DNA from: an uncultured Clostridia bacterium
GTDB taxonomy: Bacteria > Bacillota > Clostridia > Christensenellales > Borkfalkiaceae
Assembly: GCA_947631465.1 (NCBI GenBank)
Contig: CANRLK010000014.1
Coordinates: forward strand, 1-37,826
Length of the DNA stretch: 37,826 nucleotides
Direction: 5' to 3'
Shown: piece by piece, positions 8,211 to 15,408 of the stretch
Layout of the letters: every line of letters starts with the position of its first letter
How positions within the stretch are numbered: the first letter of the stretch is position 1
Notes under the pieces: model-generated
Told to the model about the DNA's origin: nothing
Database searches by the model: none
The model's input: only the letters and a program-made list of their open reading frames with translations
Position numbers and translations under genes: made by a program

Positions 8211-9101
8211 ATGTACAAATTCACGCTATCGACCGATTCGACCTGCGATTTGTATCGGCAGGAATACGACGAGAACGACATCAAGCACGCGCCGCTGACC
8301 TTTACGGTGGAGAAGAACGGGAAAATGACCGATCATCTCGACGATTTCACCGAGTACTCGCAGTATGTGGACTTTTACAACGAGCTTCGCGGGGGCGCGT
8401 TTTCCAAGACGTCCATGCTCAACTATGAGGCGCACCTCAGCCACTTTACCAAGCTCGCCGAAGAGGGCGCGGAGGACGTGTTGCACTTTACGATCTCTTC
8501 GGGGCTTGCGCGGACGCGCGAAGTCGCGGCGCAGGCGGCAGCCGATGTCAAGGCGAAGTATCCGAGGTTCAACGTCTATGTCTGCGACCCGCTCACGGCG
8601 ACGGTCGGGCAGGGTTGTCTCGTGCGGCTCGCGCTTGAATGCAGGAACAAGGGCATGACCGCAAAGGATACCCTCGACTATGTCAATTCCCTGCGCCTTC
8701 ACATCCAGCATTTCATCGTCGCCGACGATCTTCAATACCTCAAAAAGGGAGGCAGGATCTCGCCCGCGGTCGCGGCGATCGGGAGCGTCCTCAACGTCAA
8801 GCCCATCCTCTCCTTCAACAAGGAGGGCAAGCTCGAACCCATCGCAAAGGTCCGCGGCGTCAAAAAGGCGATCGCCTTCATCAAGGAGAAGATGGAGACC
8901 GAAGGTCCTGACGAGCACAAATACGTCTTTATCGTACATACCGACAACGAGCCCGCGGCAGAAGAGCTGACCGAGTACGTCCGCGAACGCTTCCATATCG
9001 AGCCGCACACCCAGATCATGGGTCCCGTCATCGGCTCGCATGTCGGACCGGGAGCATTTGCGCTCGGTTATATTTCGAAAAGCGAACGCAACGAGTTCTG
9101 A
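8211..9101 (+). CDS. DegV family (FakB-type) fatty-acid-binding protein, copy 2
   Basis: Tandem paralogue of the gene at 7195, also 296 residues and alignable without gaps, roughly two thirds identical by eye. It keeps FTLSTDSTCDL, FTISSGL, DPLTATVGQG, the KKGGRIS loop and GPVIGSHVGPGAFALGY. Differences cluster in the segment after residue 15 and around residues 145-155, which in this family can bear on ligand choice, so the pair may handle different fatty acids (inference). GGGAGAGG precedes ATG 8211. The 125-bp gap from the first gene shows no strong promoter. An imperfect hairpin GGGGAATTTT (9105-9114) / AAAATTTCCCC (9125-9135) follows the stop and may terminate transcription. Confidence 0.9.
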   Translation: MYKFTLSTDSTCDLYRQEYDENDIKHAPLTFTVEKNGKMTDHLDDFTEYSQYVDFYNELRGGAFSKTSMLNYEAHLSHFTKLAEEGAEDVLHFTISSGLARTREVAAQAAADVKAKYPRFNVYVCDPLTATVGQGCLVRLALECRNKGMTAKDTLDYVNSLRLHIQHFIVADDLQYLKKGGRISPAVAAIGSVLNVKPILSFNKEGKLEPIAKVRGVKKAIAFIKEKMETEGPDEHKYVFIVHTDNEPAAEELTEYVRERFHIEPHTQIMGPVIGSHVGPGAFALGYISKSERNEF

Positions 9102-9144
9102 AACGGGGAATTTTACGAAAATTCAAAATTTCCCCTGCATTTTA

Positions 9145-9173
9145 TCGACAAATCCCAAAAGATATGGTATAAT
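9145..9173 (+). promoter_or_regulatory. Promoter of the proS-asnS operon
   Basis: TCGACA (9145-9150), 17-bp spacer, TATAAT (9168-9173), with TGG directly before the -10. The -10 box lies in the centre of the inverted repeat 9157-9187. No T-box leader fits between this promoter and the gene. Confidence 0.8.
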
Positions 9174-9187
9174 GTACCATATCTTTT
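9157..9187. promoter_or_regulatory. Perfect 13-bp inverted repeat spanning the proS -10 box
   Basis: AAAAGATATGGTA (9157-9169) is exactly complementary to 9175-9187 around TAATG. On the plus strand the second arm ends in TCTTTTT, so it could act as a terminator for the upstream degV transcript, as an operator, or both. Confidence 0.7.
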
Positions 9188-9206
9188 TGTTAGATCGGAG
9201 AACAAG

Positions 9207-10640
9207 ATGGCAAAAGACAATCAATTTGTTTCACAGATCGCGGACATCGAGACCGATTTTCCGCAGTGGTACACAGACGTTGTGATCAAGACCAAGCTCG
9301 TCGACTACGGGCCTGTCAAGGGGACGATGGTCATCCGTCCCTACGGGTATGCCGTTTGGGAGATCATCCAGAGCGAGATGGATCGCCGTTTCAAGGCGGC
9401 GGGCGTTGAGAATGCGTATTTTCCGCTGCTCATTCCGATGAGCTTTATGACGAAAGAGGCGGAACATGTGGAGGGGTTCGCTCCCGAAGTTGCCGTCGTG
9501 ACCCATGCGGGCGGGGAGAAGCTGCAAGAGCCCTTGGCGATCCGTCCGACTTCGGAGACGATCATCGGGCACATGTACGGCAAATGGGTGGAATCCTGGC
9601 GGGATCTGCCGCTGCGCTATAACCAATGGTGTAACGTCATGCGTTGGGAAAAGACCACCCGTCCCTTCCTTCGGACGAGCGAGTTTTTGTGGCAGGAAGG
9701 GCACTCCGTGTTTGCGTCCTCCGAGGAAGCGGAGCGCGAGACCCTCGCAATGCTTCGTCTCTATGAAGAATTTGCCGTGAACGTCCTTTGCATGCCCGTT
9801 TTGACGGGGAAAAAGACCGAAAAAGAGAAGTTCGCGGGCGCGCTTGCGACCTACGGCATGGAAGCGATGATGCACGACGGCAAGAGCCTGCAATCGGGCA
9901 CGACCCATTACATGGGACAGAACTTCGCGAAGGCGTTCGACATCCAATTTACCGACAAGGACGGCACGCTTCAATACGGATATACGATGAGCTACGGCGT
10001 ATCGACGAGGCTCATCGGCGCGCTGATCATGACGCACGGCGATCAAAGGGGACTTGTCCTGCCGCCGCCCGTTGCGCCCGTGCAAGCCGTCATCGTGCCG
10101 ATCGCGGCAAAGAAAGAAGGAGTACTTGAAGCGTGCGGCGCGCTCTTGAAGCGGCTCAAAGCGGCGGGGATTCGCGCCTCCCTTGACGATTCAGACAACT
10201 CCCCGGGCTGGAAGTTCAACGAGTGGGAGATGAAGGGCGTGCCCGTCCGTATCGAGCTCGGACCGCGCGACATCGAGAGCGGGAAGATGACGATCTTCCG
10301 CCGCGACACCTTGGAAAAGGCGGACGGATACGATCTTGCCGAGGCGGAGACGGTCGTTTCGGAATTGCTCCAAGAGATCGGCAGAAATCTCTATGCGAAA
10401 GCGGAGAAGCGGATGCACGACCGCATTGTCGATGCGGAGACTCTCGACGAACTGCTGAAAGGGGTCGAAACGGGCAATTTCGTGCGCGCGGGCTGGTGCG
10501 GTTGCCGCGAGTGCGAGGACAAGGTCAAGGCGTATTCCCAAGCGACGGCGCGCGTCCTCGATGAAAAGCATACCGCAAAACGCTGTGTTGCCTGCGGGAA
10601 AGAGGCAAAGCATACCGTGTTCTTTGCAAGGGCATATTAA
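9207..10640 (+). CDS. proS: Prolyl-tRNA synthetase, archaeal/eukaryotic-type (ProS type 3)
   Basis: Class II synthetase that charges tRNA-Pro. At 477 residues, without an editing insertion between motifs 2 and 3, it belongs to the short ProS type found in archaea, eukaryotes and many Clostridia. The motif 2 region begins with RWEKTTRPFLRTSEFLWQEGH (R146), motif 3 is in THGDQRGLVLPP (about 276-286), an anticodon-binding domain follows, and the C-terminal zinc-type domain has C431, C433 and C436 plus a later CVAC. GGAG precedes ATG 9207. The gene is followed after 24 nt by asnS, so both are likely cotranscribed from the promoter at 9145. Confidence 0.96.
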   Translation: MAKDNQFVSQIADIETDFPQWYTDVVIKTKLVDYGPVKGTMVIRPYGYAVWEIIQSEMDRRFKAAGVENAYFPLLIPMSFMTKEAEHVEGFAPEVAVVTHAGGEKLQEPLAIRPTSETIIGHMYGKWVESWRDLPLRYNQWCNVMRWEKTTRPFLRTSEFLWQEGHSVFASSEEAERETLAMLRLYEEFAVNVLCMPVLTGKKTEKEKFAGALATYGMEAMMHDGKSLQSGTTHYMGQNFAKAFDIQFTDKDGTLQYGYTMSYGVSTRLIGALIMTHGDQRGLVLPPPVAPVQAVIVPIAAKKEGVLEACGALLKRLKAAGIRASLDDSDNSPGWKFNEWEMKGVPVRIELGPRDIESGKMTIFRRDTLEKADGYDLAEAETVVSELLQEIGRNLYAKAEKRMHDRIVDAETLDELLKGVETGNFVRAGWCGCRECEDKVKAYSQATARVLDEKHTAKRCVACGKEAKHTVFFARAY

Positions 10641-10664
10641 AGGGCTATTTCAGGGAGAAGGATC

Positions 10665-12038
10665 ATGAAGCATACCGATATTTGTAATATTTTGAAAGAT
10701 CCTGCCTATGTGGGCAGGGAAGTGACCGTCTGCGGGTGGGTCAAGACCTTCCGCGATTCTGCGAAGGTCGCCTTTTTGGAGCTCTTCGACGGGACGAGCT
10801 TTTCACGGCTGCAAGTGGTGCTCGACAAAGAGGCGATCTCGTTCGACCCCGAGTGCACCCACCTCGGCGCGAGCGTTGCGGCGGAGGGGATGGTCGTCAA
10901 GGCATTTAAGGGCGAGGGAAACGAACTGAACGCCAAAAAGCTGACCTTGCTCGGCAAGTGTCCGAGCGAGTTTCCCATCCAAAAGAAGCGCACGACGCTG
11001 GAATTTTTGCGCGGCATCCCGCATTTGCGTCTGAGGACGAATACCTTTGCGGCGGTGTTCCGCGTCCGTTCGGTCGCGGCGCAGGCGATCCACCGCTATT
11101 TCGCGGAGCGTAGATATTACTATATGAATACGCCGCTCATCACGGCGAGCGATTGCGAGGGCGCGGGGGAGATGTTCCGCGTCACGACCCAGCCGTGGAA
11201 GACGGACTGTAAGAGCGAAGAGGAGTACTATAAAAACGACTTTTTCGGCGTGAAAGCGGGGCTTTCGGTGTCGGGACAGCTCGAAGGGGAAGTTGCGGCG
11301 ACCGCGCTCGGCAGGATTTATACCTTCGGCCCTTCCTTCCGCGCGGAAAATTCCAATACGACGAGACATCTCGCGGAGTTCTGGCATGTCGAGCCCGAGA
11401 TCGCCTTTGCGGAGCTTCCCGATATTTTGGAAGTTGCCGAAGAGATGTTGAAGTATCTCATCCGCGCGGTGATGGATGAATGCCCCGAGGAACTCAAATT
11501 CTTCGATTCCTTTGTCGAGAAAGGACTTTTGAGCAAGCTCGAACACGTCGAGGGGAGCGACTTTGCGGTCTTGGAGTACACCGAGGCGGTCAAACTCTTG
11601 GAAAAGGCGAACGTCAAGTTCCAATTCCCCGTCTTTTGGGGATGCGATCTTCAAACCGAACACGAACGGTATCTCACCGAGGAAGTGTTCAAGCGTCCCG
11701 TGTTCGTCATCAACTATCCGAAGGAGATCAAGTCCTTCTATATGAAGCAGAATGCGGACGGCAAGACGGTGGCGGCGTCCGATTTGCTCGTGCCGGGGAT
11801 CGGCGAGATCATCGGCGGGAGCGAGCGCGAAGCGGACGAAGAGAAACTGCTTCGGGCGATGAAAGAGCGCAAGATGGACCTTTCGGCGTATAAACAGTAT
11901 TTGGATCTTCGCGTCTTCGGTTCAGTCCCGCACGGCGGGTTCGGGCTCGGGTTTGAGCGGTTCTTGATGTATGTGACGGGGATGGAGAACATCCGCGACG
12001 TCACGCTCTTCCCGAGAAGTGTCAAGAATATCATGTGA
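10665..12038 (+). CDS. asnS: Asparaginyl-tRNA synthetase
   Basis: Class II synthetase that charges tRNA-Asn. At 457 residues it is full length. The N-terminal OB-fold anticodon-binding domain (about 15-110) starts with VTVCGWVKTFRDS. Motif 2 is FRAENSNTTRHLAEFWHVEPE (from F225) and motif 3 is GFGLGFERFLMYVTG (E431, R432). The asparagine rather than aspartate assignment rests on the AsnRS-like length and on the motif 2/3 context, and is well supported. AGGGAGAAGG precedes ATG 10665. It is the second gene after proS; only a weak hairpin (AGGGC 12044-12048 / GCCCT 12058-12062) follows it before a repeat element. Confidence 0.95.
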   Translation: MKHTDICNILKDPAYVGREVTVCGWVKTFRDSAKVAFLELFDGTSFSRLQVVLDKEAISFDPECTHLGASVAAEGMVVKAFKGEGNELNAKKLTLLGKCPSEFPIQKKRTTLEFLRGIPHLRLRTNTFAAVFRVRSVAAQAIHRYFAERRYYYMNTPLITASDCEGAGEMFRVTTQPWKTDCKSEEEYYKNDFFGVKAGLSVSGQLEGEVAATALGRIYTFGPSFRAENSNTTRHLAEFWHVEPEIAFAELPDILEVAEEMLKYLIRAVMDECPEELKFFDSFVEKGLLSKLEHVEGSDFAVLEYTEAVKLLEKANVKFQFPVFWGCDLQTEHERYLTEEVFKRPVFVINYPKEIKSFYMKQNADGKTVAASDLLVPGIGEIIGGSEREADEEKLLRAMKERKMDLSAYKQYLDLRVFGSVPHGGFGLGFERFLMYVTGMENIRDVTLFPRSVKNIM

Positions 12039-12063
12039 GAAAGAGGGCGCGACAATTGCCCTT

Positions 12064-12290
12064 GTAAATAAGGAAACACCCCCTCAGCCGCTCCGCGTTG
12101 CGTCGCTTTGCCTTGCGGCGGTCGCCCCCGCCGCAAGTCCGCCTCGCCACCAGCTCGGCTGTACTCGCCTTCGGCTCGTGCGCCGCGCATGGAATAATAA
12201 TAGAATGGCGCGTCTTCGACGGCGCAGTTCGCAGCCCACTGGGCTGTCGAACAGAAGTTGCGCCGCTCCACCCTATTTGCGCGCCACTGC
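12064..12290 (+). repeat. Dispersed repeat element, copy 3
   Basis: Same block order as 2129-2311: TAAATAAGG, ACACCCCCTCAGCCGC, the hairpin CTTGCGGCGG / CCGCCGCAAG (about 12112-12137), CACCAGCTCGGCTGTACTCG, then ATAGAATGGCGCGTCTTCG (ending near 12216). After that it carries its own hairpin, with GGCGCAGTTCG and CAGCCCA in one arm and TGGGCTG and TTGCGCC in the other. The rest of the 12039-12424 gap is AT-richer and shows nothing but the inverted repeat at 12362. Confidence 0.75.
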
Positions 12291-12361
12291 ACGCAGGTTG
12301 TTAAATAAGGCATGCAAAGTGGCGGGCGATAACGTTCCATGAAATCAACAATGCTGAATCC

Positions 12362-12405
12362 TCGAAGGAAATATTTCAAGCGCAGCGCAGAAAGATTTCC
12401 TTCGA
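12362..12405. promoter_or_regulatory. 11-bp inverted repeat just before the nucleoside hydrolase ribosome site
   Basis: TCGAAGGAAAT (12362-12372) pairs exactly with ATTTCCTTCGA (12395-12405), separated by 22 nt. The ribosome binding site AAAAAAGGAG follows about 6 nt later. It is probably a 5' UTR stem-loop; there is no T tract after it. No consensus promoter is seen in the 60 bp upstream. Confidence 0.55.
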
Positions 12406-12424
12406 AACTAAAAAAGGAGTAATT

Positions 12425-13225
12425 ATGAAACTCATTCTATTATGTGATTACGGTCTCGATGATGCGGCGGCAACGGTCGACGCACTGTTCCATGCCGAAG
12501 CGGACGGGTATTCCTCGGTCGATCTCGTCGCGGTCGGCGGCAACGTCCCGTGCGACATTGCCCTCAGAAACGTCAAAAAGCTCGTCTATGCGCTCGATTT
12601 TCCGCATCCCAAGATCACCATCGTCGATACCCGCGCCCTGCCCCAACCCGCCGTGTTCTTGCAAGACATCCACGGCTGCGACGGCATGGGCGACTTGTTC
12701 GCCGATTCCCCCGAGGCGGACGCGCTTGAAAGCGTCGAATTTTCAGATTGGATCGAATGTATTTCGGACGAGTTCGATCTTGTGAGCCTCGGTCCTATGA
12801 CCTTGACGCCCTACGTTCTTGAAAAGAATCCGCATAAATTTATATTCATGGGCGGAAACATCAACCAGCCGCCCAACTTCCACGGCTATGAATTTAACCA
12901 TTATATGAACCGCGAAGCGTTTGCGTGTTGCGTGAAAGCTCCGCACGTCGCGATCACGATGGACACTTGCATGAACCCTGCGCTCGACGCGATGAAAGGG
13001 GACTTTTGCGGTTGCGAACTGCTTCAAAGGATCATTCTCCGCGCGCGGGAGCTCGCAATGAGCCGCAATGAGCAAAATTGCTACGTTTGGGACGACATCG
13101 CCGTGAAATATCTTCGCCACCCCGATTGGTTCGAGCTCTCCTGCGAGACCGACCGCGATTGCAATTTGCTGAACGTTGCGCATTACACGCTCTGTGCGCC
13201 GTATGAGGAGATCATCGATCTATAA
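12425..13225 (+). CDS. Inosine/uridine-preferring nucleoside hydrolase-like protein
   Basis: Expected to split the N-glycosidic bond of ribonucleosides for base salvage. The N terminus has CDYGLDDAAAT, matching the DxxxDDxxA calcium-binding signature (D8, D12, D13). Also present are VGGNV, HGCDGMGDL, a LGPMTLTPY stretch like the family's GPLTNLA, FMGGN, and a late WDDIAV (D223, D224) in place of the usual HDPLA. The product has 266 residues, shorter than the usual 310 or so, and the canonical histidine of the HDP motif is replaced, so substrate or activity may differ. AAAAAAGGAG precedes ATG 12425. The gene stands alone, ending at the bidirectional terminator near 13259. Confidence 0.82.
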   Translation: MKLILLCDYGLDDAAATVDALFHAEADGYSSVDLVAVGGNVPCDIALRNVKKLVYALDFPHPKITIVDTRALPQPAVFLQDIHGCDGMGDLFADSPEADALESVEFSDWIECISDEFDLVSLGPMTLTPYVLEKNPHKFIFMGGNINQPPNFHGYEFNHYMNREAFACCVKAPHVAITMDTCMNPALDAMKGDFCGCELLQRIILRARELAMSRNEQNCYVWDDIAVKYLRHPDWFELSCETDRDCNLLNVAHYTLCAPYEEIIDL

Positions 13226-13258
13226 ATTTTTGAAGGAATGTATATTTTAAGACAGTTT

Positions 13259-13285
13259 GCGGCGCGCCGAAAATTCGGCGCACCG
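13259..13285. terminator. Bidirectional terminator between convergent genes, GGCGCGCC family
   Basis: GCGGCGCGCCGA (13259-13270) pairs with TCGGCGCACCGC (about 13274-13285), with one mismatch, and is followed by TTTT on the plus strand. It lies between the nucleoside hydrolase (plus) and the DUF1508 protein (minus). Confidence 0.75.
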
Positions 13286-13329
13286 CTTTTATCAAGTAAT
13301 CGATTTTGAACATTCAGTCGCGTTTCAAG

Positions 13330-14196
13330 TTACGGCGTGACAATGACCGTCGTGCCCGCCCAGCGGCGGATGGACTCTGCGGCGCTCTCGGCGCTTGTGC
13401 GGGTCTTGTAGTCGGCGCTCGTCGCCAAGAGCCGCCCGCTCGCGTTGTTGATCTTCACGAAAAAGCTCCCGCTCTTCGTCTCCACGATTTCCAGCCGCCC
13501 CGCGCTCACGTTGTCCTGATAGGTCTTAATGCCCGATTTCGCGCTCTGCAAGCTCGAATAGGGCGCGCTGCTCAAAAGCATCACCTCGCCGTTGGACGCC
13601 ACGAGCTTGAACCCGAACCCGCCGCGCTCCTCTTCATAGATGATCCACTTCCCGCCGCTCGCCGTCTTTTGCGCCGCCGCCGCAGCAAGCGCGGGCGCAG
13701 TCTTTTTCTCGGGCGCAGGCGCGGGTTTTTGCGCCGTCTTCTCGGGCGCGGGTTTTTGCGCCGTCTTTTGCGTCGCGGGGGCTTTCTGTGCGACTGCGGG
13801 CTTTTGTTCCTTCTTCTCGGGTGATTTCTTCATTTCCTCGTTCTCCTTTTTCTCTTCGGTCTCGTTTGCGCACTCGCTCTGCGCGTCTGCGCTATTTTCT
13901 TCCGCTTGCGCCGCTTGCGATTCCTGCGCTTCCTCGGGCTTGTCCTTCAAGGGCGCTTCTTCGGCTTCGGCTTCCGCATGTTCCTCCGTTTCTGCGGGGG
14001 GCGTATCCGATTCTTCGGGATGTTCTTCCGAAGGCTGTTCGGCGGTTTTCCTGCGGTCTTTTCTGATTTGAAGGATCAAGAGGATCGCAAGGACGACGAT
14101 GAGCACGAGAATGGCGATCATGGCGATGGTCAAACCGATCTCATCTTTCATATATTGAAGTAGACTTCTCGATGATGTAGATAAAAATTCATTCAT
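13330..14196 (-). CDS. Membrane-anchored protein with two DUF1508 (YegP-like) repeats
   Basis: The 288-residue product has a single hydrophobic segment (about residues 24-46), then RKDRRK, a long Glu/Ala-rich and Lys/Pro/Ala-rich linker (about 50-175), and a C-terminal pair of DUF1508 units. The first is GKWIIYEEERGGFGFKLVAS...SLQSAKSGIKTYQDN; the second is GSFFVKINNASGRLLATS...SAESAAESIRRW. DUF1508 proteins usually are small, soluble and made of the tandem repeat alone, so the anchor and linker are unusual. The positive cluster after the membrane segment suggests a cytoplasmic C terminus. ATG 14196 lies only 6 nt after the -10 box of its promoter and has no ribosome site, so it may be leaderless; ATG 14148 is an alternative. 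Function unknown. Confidence 0.82.
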   Translation of the reverse strand: MNEFLSTSSRSLLQYMKDEIGLTIAMIAILVLIVVLAILLILQIRKDRRKTAEQPSEEHPEESDTPPAETEEHAEAEAEEAPLKDKPEEAQESQAAQAEENSADAQSECANETEEKKENEEMKKSPEKKEQKPAVAQKAPATQKTAQKPAPEKTAQKPAPAPEKKTAPALAAAAAQKTASGGKWIIYEEERGGFGFKLVASNGEVMLLSSAPYSSLQSAKSGIKTYQDNVSAGRLEIVETKSGSFFVKINNASGRLLATSADYKTRTSAESAAESIRRWAGTTVIVTP

Positions 14197-14202
14197 ACCA
14201 AC

Positions 14203-14231
14203 ATTATAACAGTGAAATTTCGATCTGTCAA
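14203..14231 (-). promoter_or_regulatory. Consensus promoter of the DUF1508 gene
   Basis: Minus strand: TTGACA (14226-14231), 17-bp spacer, TATAAT (14203-14208). Predicted transcription start at about 14196, on the start codon. Its -35 box is back to back with that of the divergent promoter. Confidence 0.88.
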
Positions 14232-14234
14232 CCC

Positions 14235-14262
14235 TTGACAAAATTTTTTCGGCGTGTAAAAT
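14235..14262 (+). promoter_or_regulatory. Promoter of the flavoprotein operon
   Basis: TTGACA (14235-14240), 16-bp spacer, TGTAAAAT with -10 TAAAAT at 14257-14262. Predicted start at about 14269, the A of the start codon. Together with the minus-strand -35 it forms TGTCAA-CCC-TTGACA (14226-14240). Confidence 0.8.
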
Positions 14263-14268
14263 GGAAAT

Positions 14269-15408
14269 ATGAAAAAAATAGCGATCATCGGGGGCGGGGC
14301 GTCGGGCATGGCGTGCGCCGTCCAATTGGCAAGGCGGGGGGCGGACGTGACCGTGTTCGAACGCGGCGAACGGCTCGGGCGCAAGCTCTCCGCAAGCGGC
14401 AACGGGCAGGGGAACGTCACCAATACCGACATGTCCGCCGCGCATTATTTTTCGGACGACAACGAAAAGGTCGCCCGTCTCTTGTCGCGCTTCGGCTTTG
14501 AGGAGACGATCGGATTTCTCGAAAGCATGGGCGGGCTGTTTTTGCCCGACGGGCGGGGCAGGGTATATCCCGCGTCGCGGCAAGCCTCGGCGGTGACCGA
14601 CCTTCTCCGCTTCGAACTTGCCCGTCTCAACGTGCAGACGGTCTTTCGCGCGCAAGTCAAGAGCCTGACCTTTTCGAAGGATTTCTTTCTCGCCTATGAC
14701 GGCGGGGGCGTACATGCGGACGCGGTCGTGCTCTCGGCGGGGGGGATGGCTGCGCCCAACTTCGGGACGGACGGCAGCGCGTATCCCTTAGCCGAGGGAT
14801 TTTCCCATACCGTCGCGCCGCTCTCGCCCGTGCTCGTGCAGCTCAAATGCGACCCCTCGTCCGTGCGCGGGCTCAAAGGTATCCGCGTGGACGGCATTCT
14901 TCGCGCCGTAAAAGACAGCGGGGAATTTTCCTGCCGCGGGGACATCCTCTTTACCGAGAGCGGCATTTCGGGCGACTGCGCCTTCCGCGCTTCGTCCCAT
15001 GTGTCCGCGGGGGACAAGATCGAGATCGACTTTTTGCCCGACGTGCCCATAGAGCGCCTTAAAACTGCGATCGAGCGGGGGGAGTCGGACGATACGCGGC
15101 TTCTTTGCATTGTCAACAACGGGCTCGGGCGGGTTTTGCTCAAAAAAGCGGACGGGGACAAGGACACCCTTCTGCGCCTTCTCAAACATTTTCCGCTCGA
15201 AATCACGGGCACGCTCGGCTATGCGTATGCGCAGGTCACGCGCGGCGGCATTCCCTTGAAGGAGACGGACGATCATCTCATGAGTATCTTTCAACAGAAT
15301 TTATTCTTCACGGGCGAGATCTTGAACGTGGACGGCGAGTGCGGCGGCTACAACTTGCAGTGGGCGTTCACGTCCGCGTATGCCGCCGCGGAGGGGATCT
15401 TGTCATGA
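14269..15408 (+). CDS. FAD-dependent oxidoreductase of the HI0933/YhiN family
   Basis: Flavoprotein of unknown substrate. The 379-residue chain starts directly with the dinucleotide-binding fold MKKIAIIGGGASGMACA (G8, G10, G13), followed by an acidic strand end in TVFERGERLGRKLSASGNGQGN, the family hallmark, where most members have GRCN and this one has GQGN. The late FTGEILNVDGECGGYNLQWAFTSAYAAA closes the FAD site. The start cannot be moved downstream, and lies 6 nt after the -10 box with no ribosome site, which suggests a leaderless message. Its stop overlaps the next start (ATGA), so it is translationally coupled to the COG2509 flavoprotein. Family assignment firm, reaction unknown. Confidence 0.9.
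   Translation: MKKIAIIGGGASGMACAVQLARRGADVTVFERGERLGRKLSASGNGQGNVTNTDMSAAHYFSDDNEKVARLLSRFGFEETIGFLESMGGLFLPDGRGRVYPASRQASAVTDLLRFELARLNVQTVFRAQVKSLTFSKDFFLAYDGGGVHADAVVLSAGGMAAPNFGTDGSAYPLAEGFSHTVAPLSPVLVQLKCDPSSVRGLKGIRVDGILRAVKDSGEFSCRGDILFTESGISGDCAFRASSHVSAGDKIEIDFLPDVPIERLKTAIERGESDDTRLLCIVNNGLGRVLLKKADGDKDTLLRLLKHFPLEITGTLGYAYAQVTRGGIPLKETDDHLMSIFQQNLFFTGEILNVDGECGGYNLQWAFTSAYAAAEGILS

Noticed and set aside
11738-12379. 213-codon minus-strand frame over the end of asnS and repeat copy 3
   Set aside because: It spans the asnS 3' end and a dispersed repeat, with no conserved domain.
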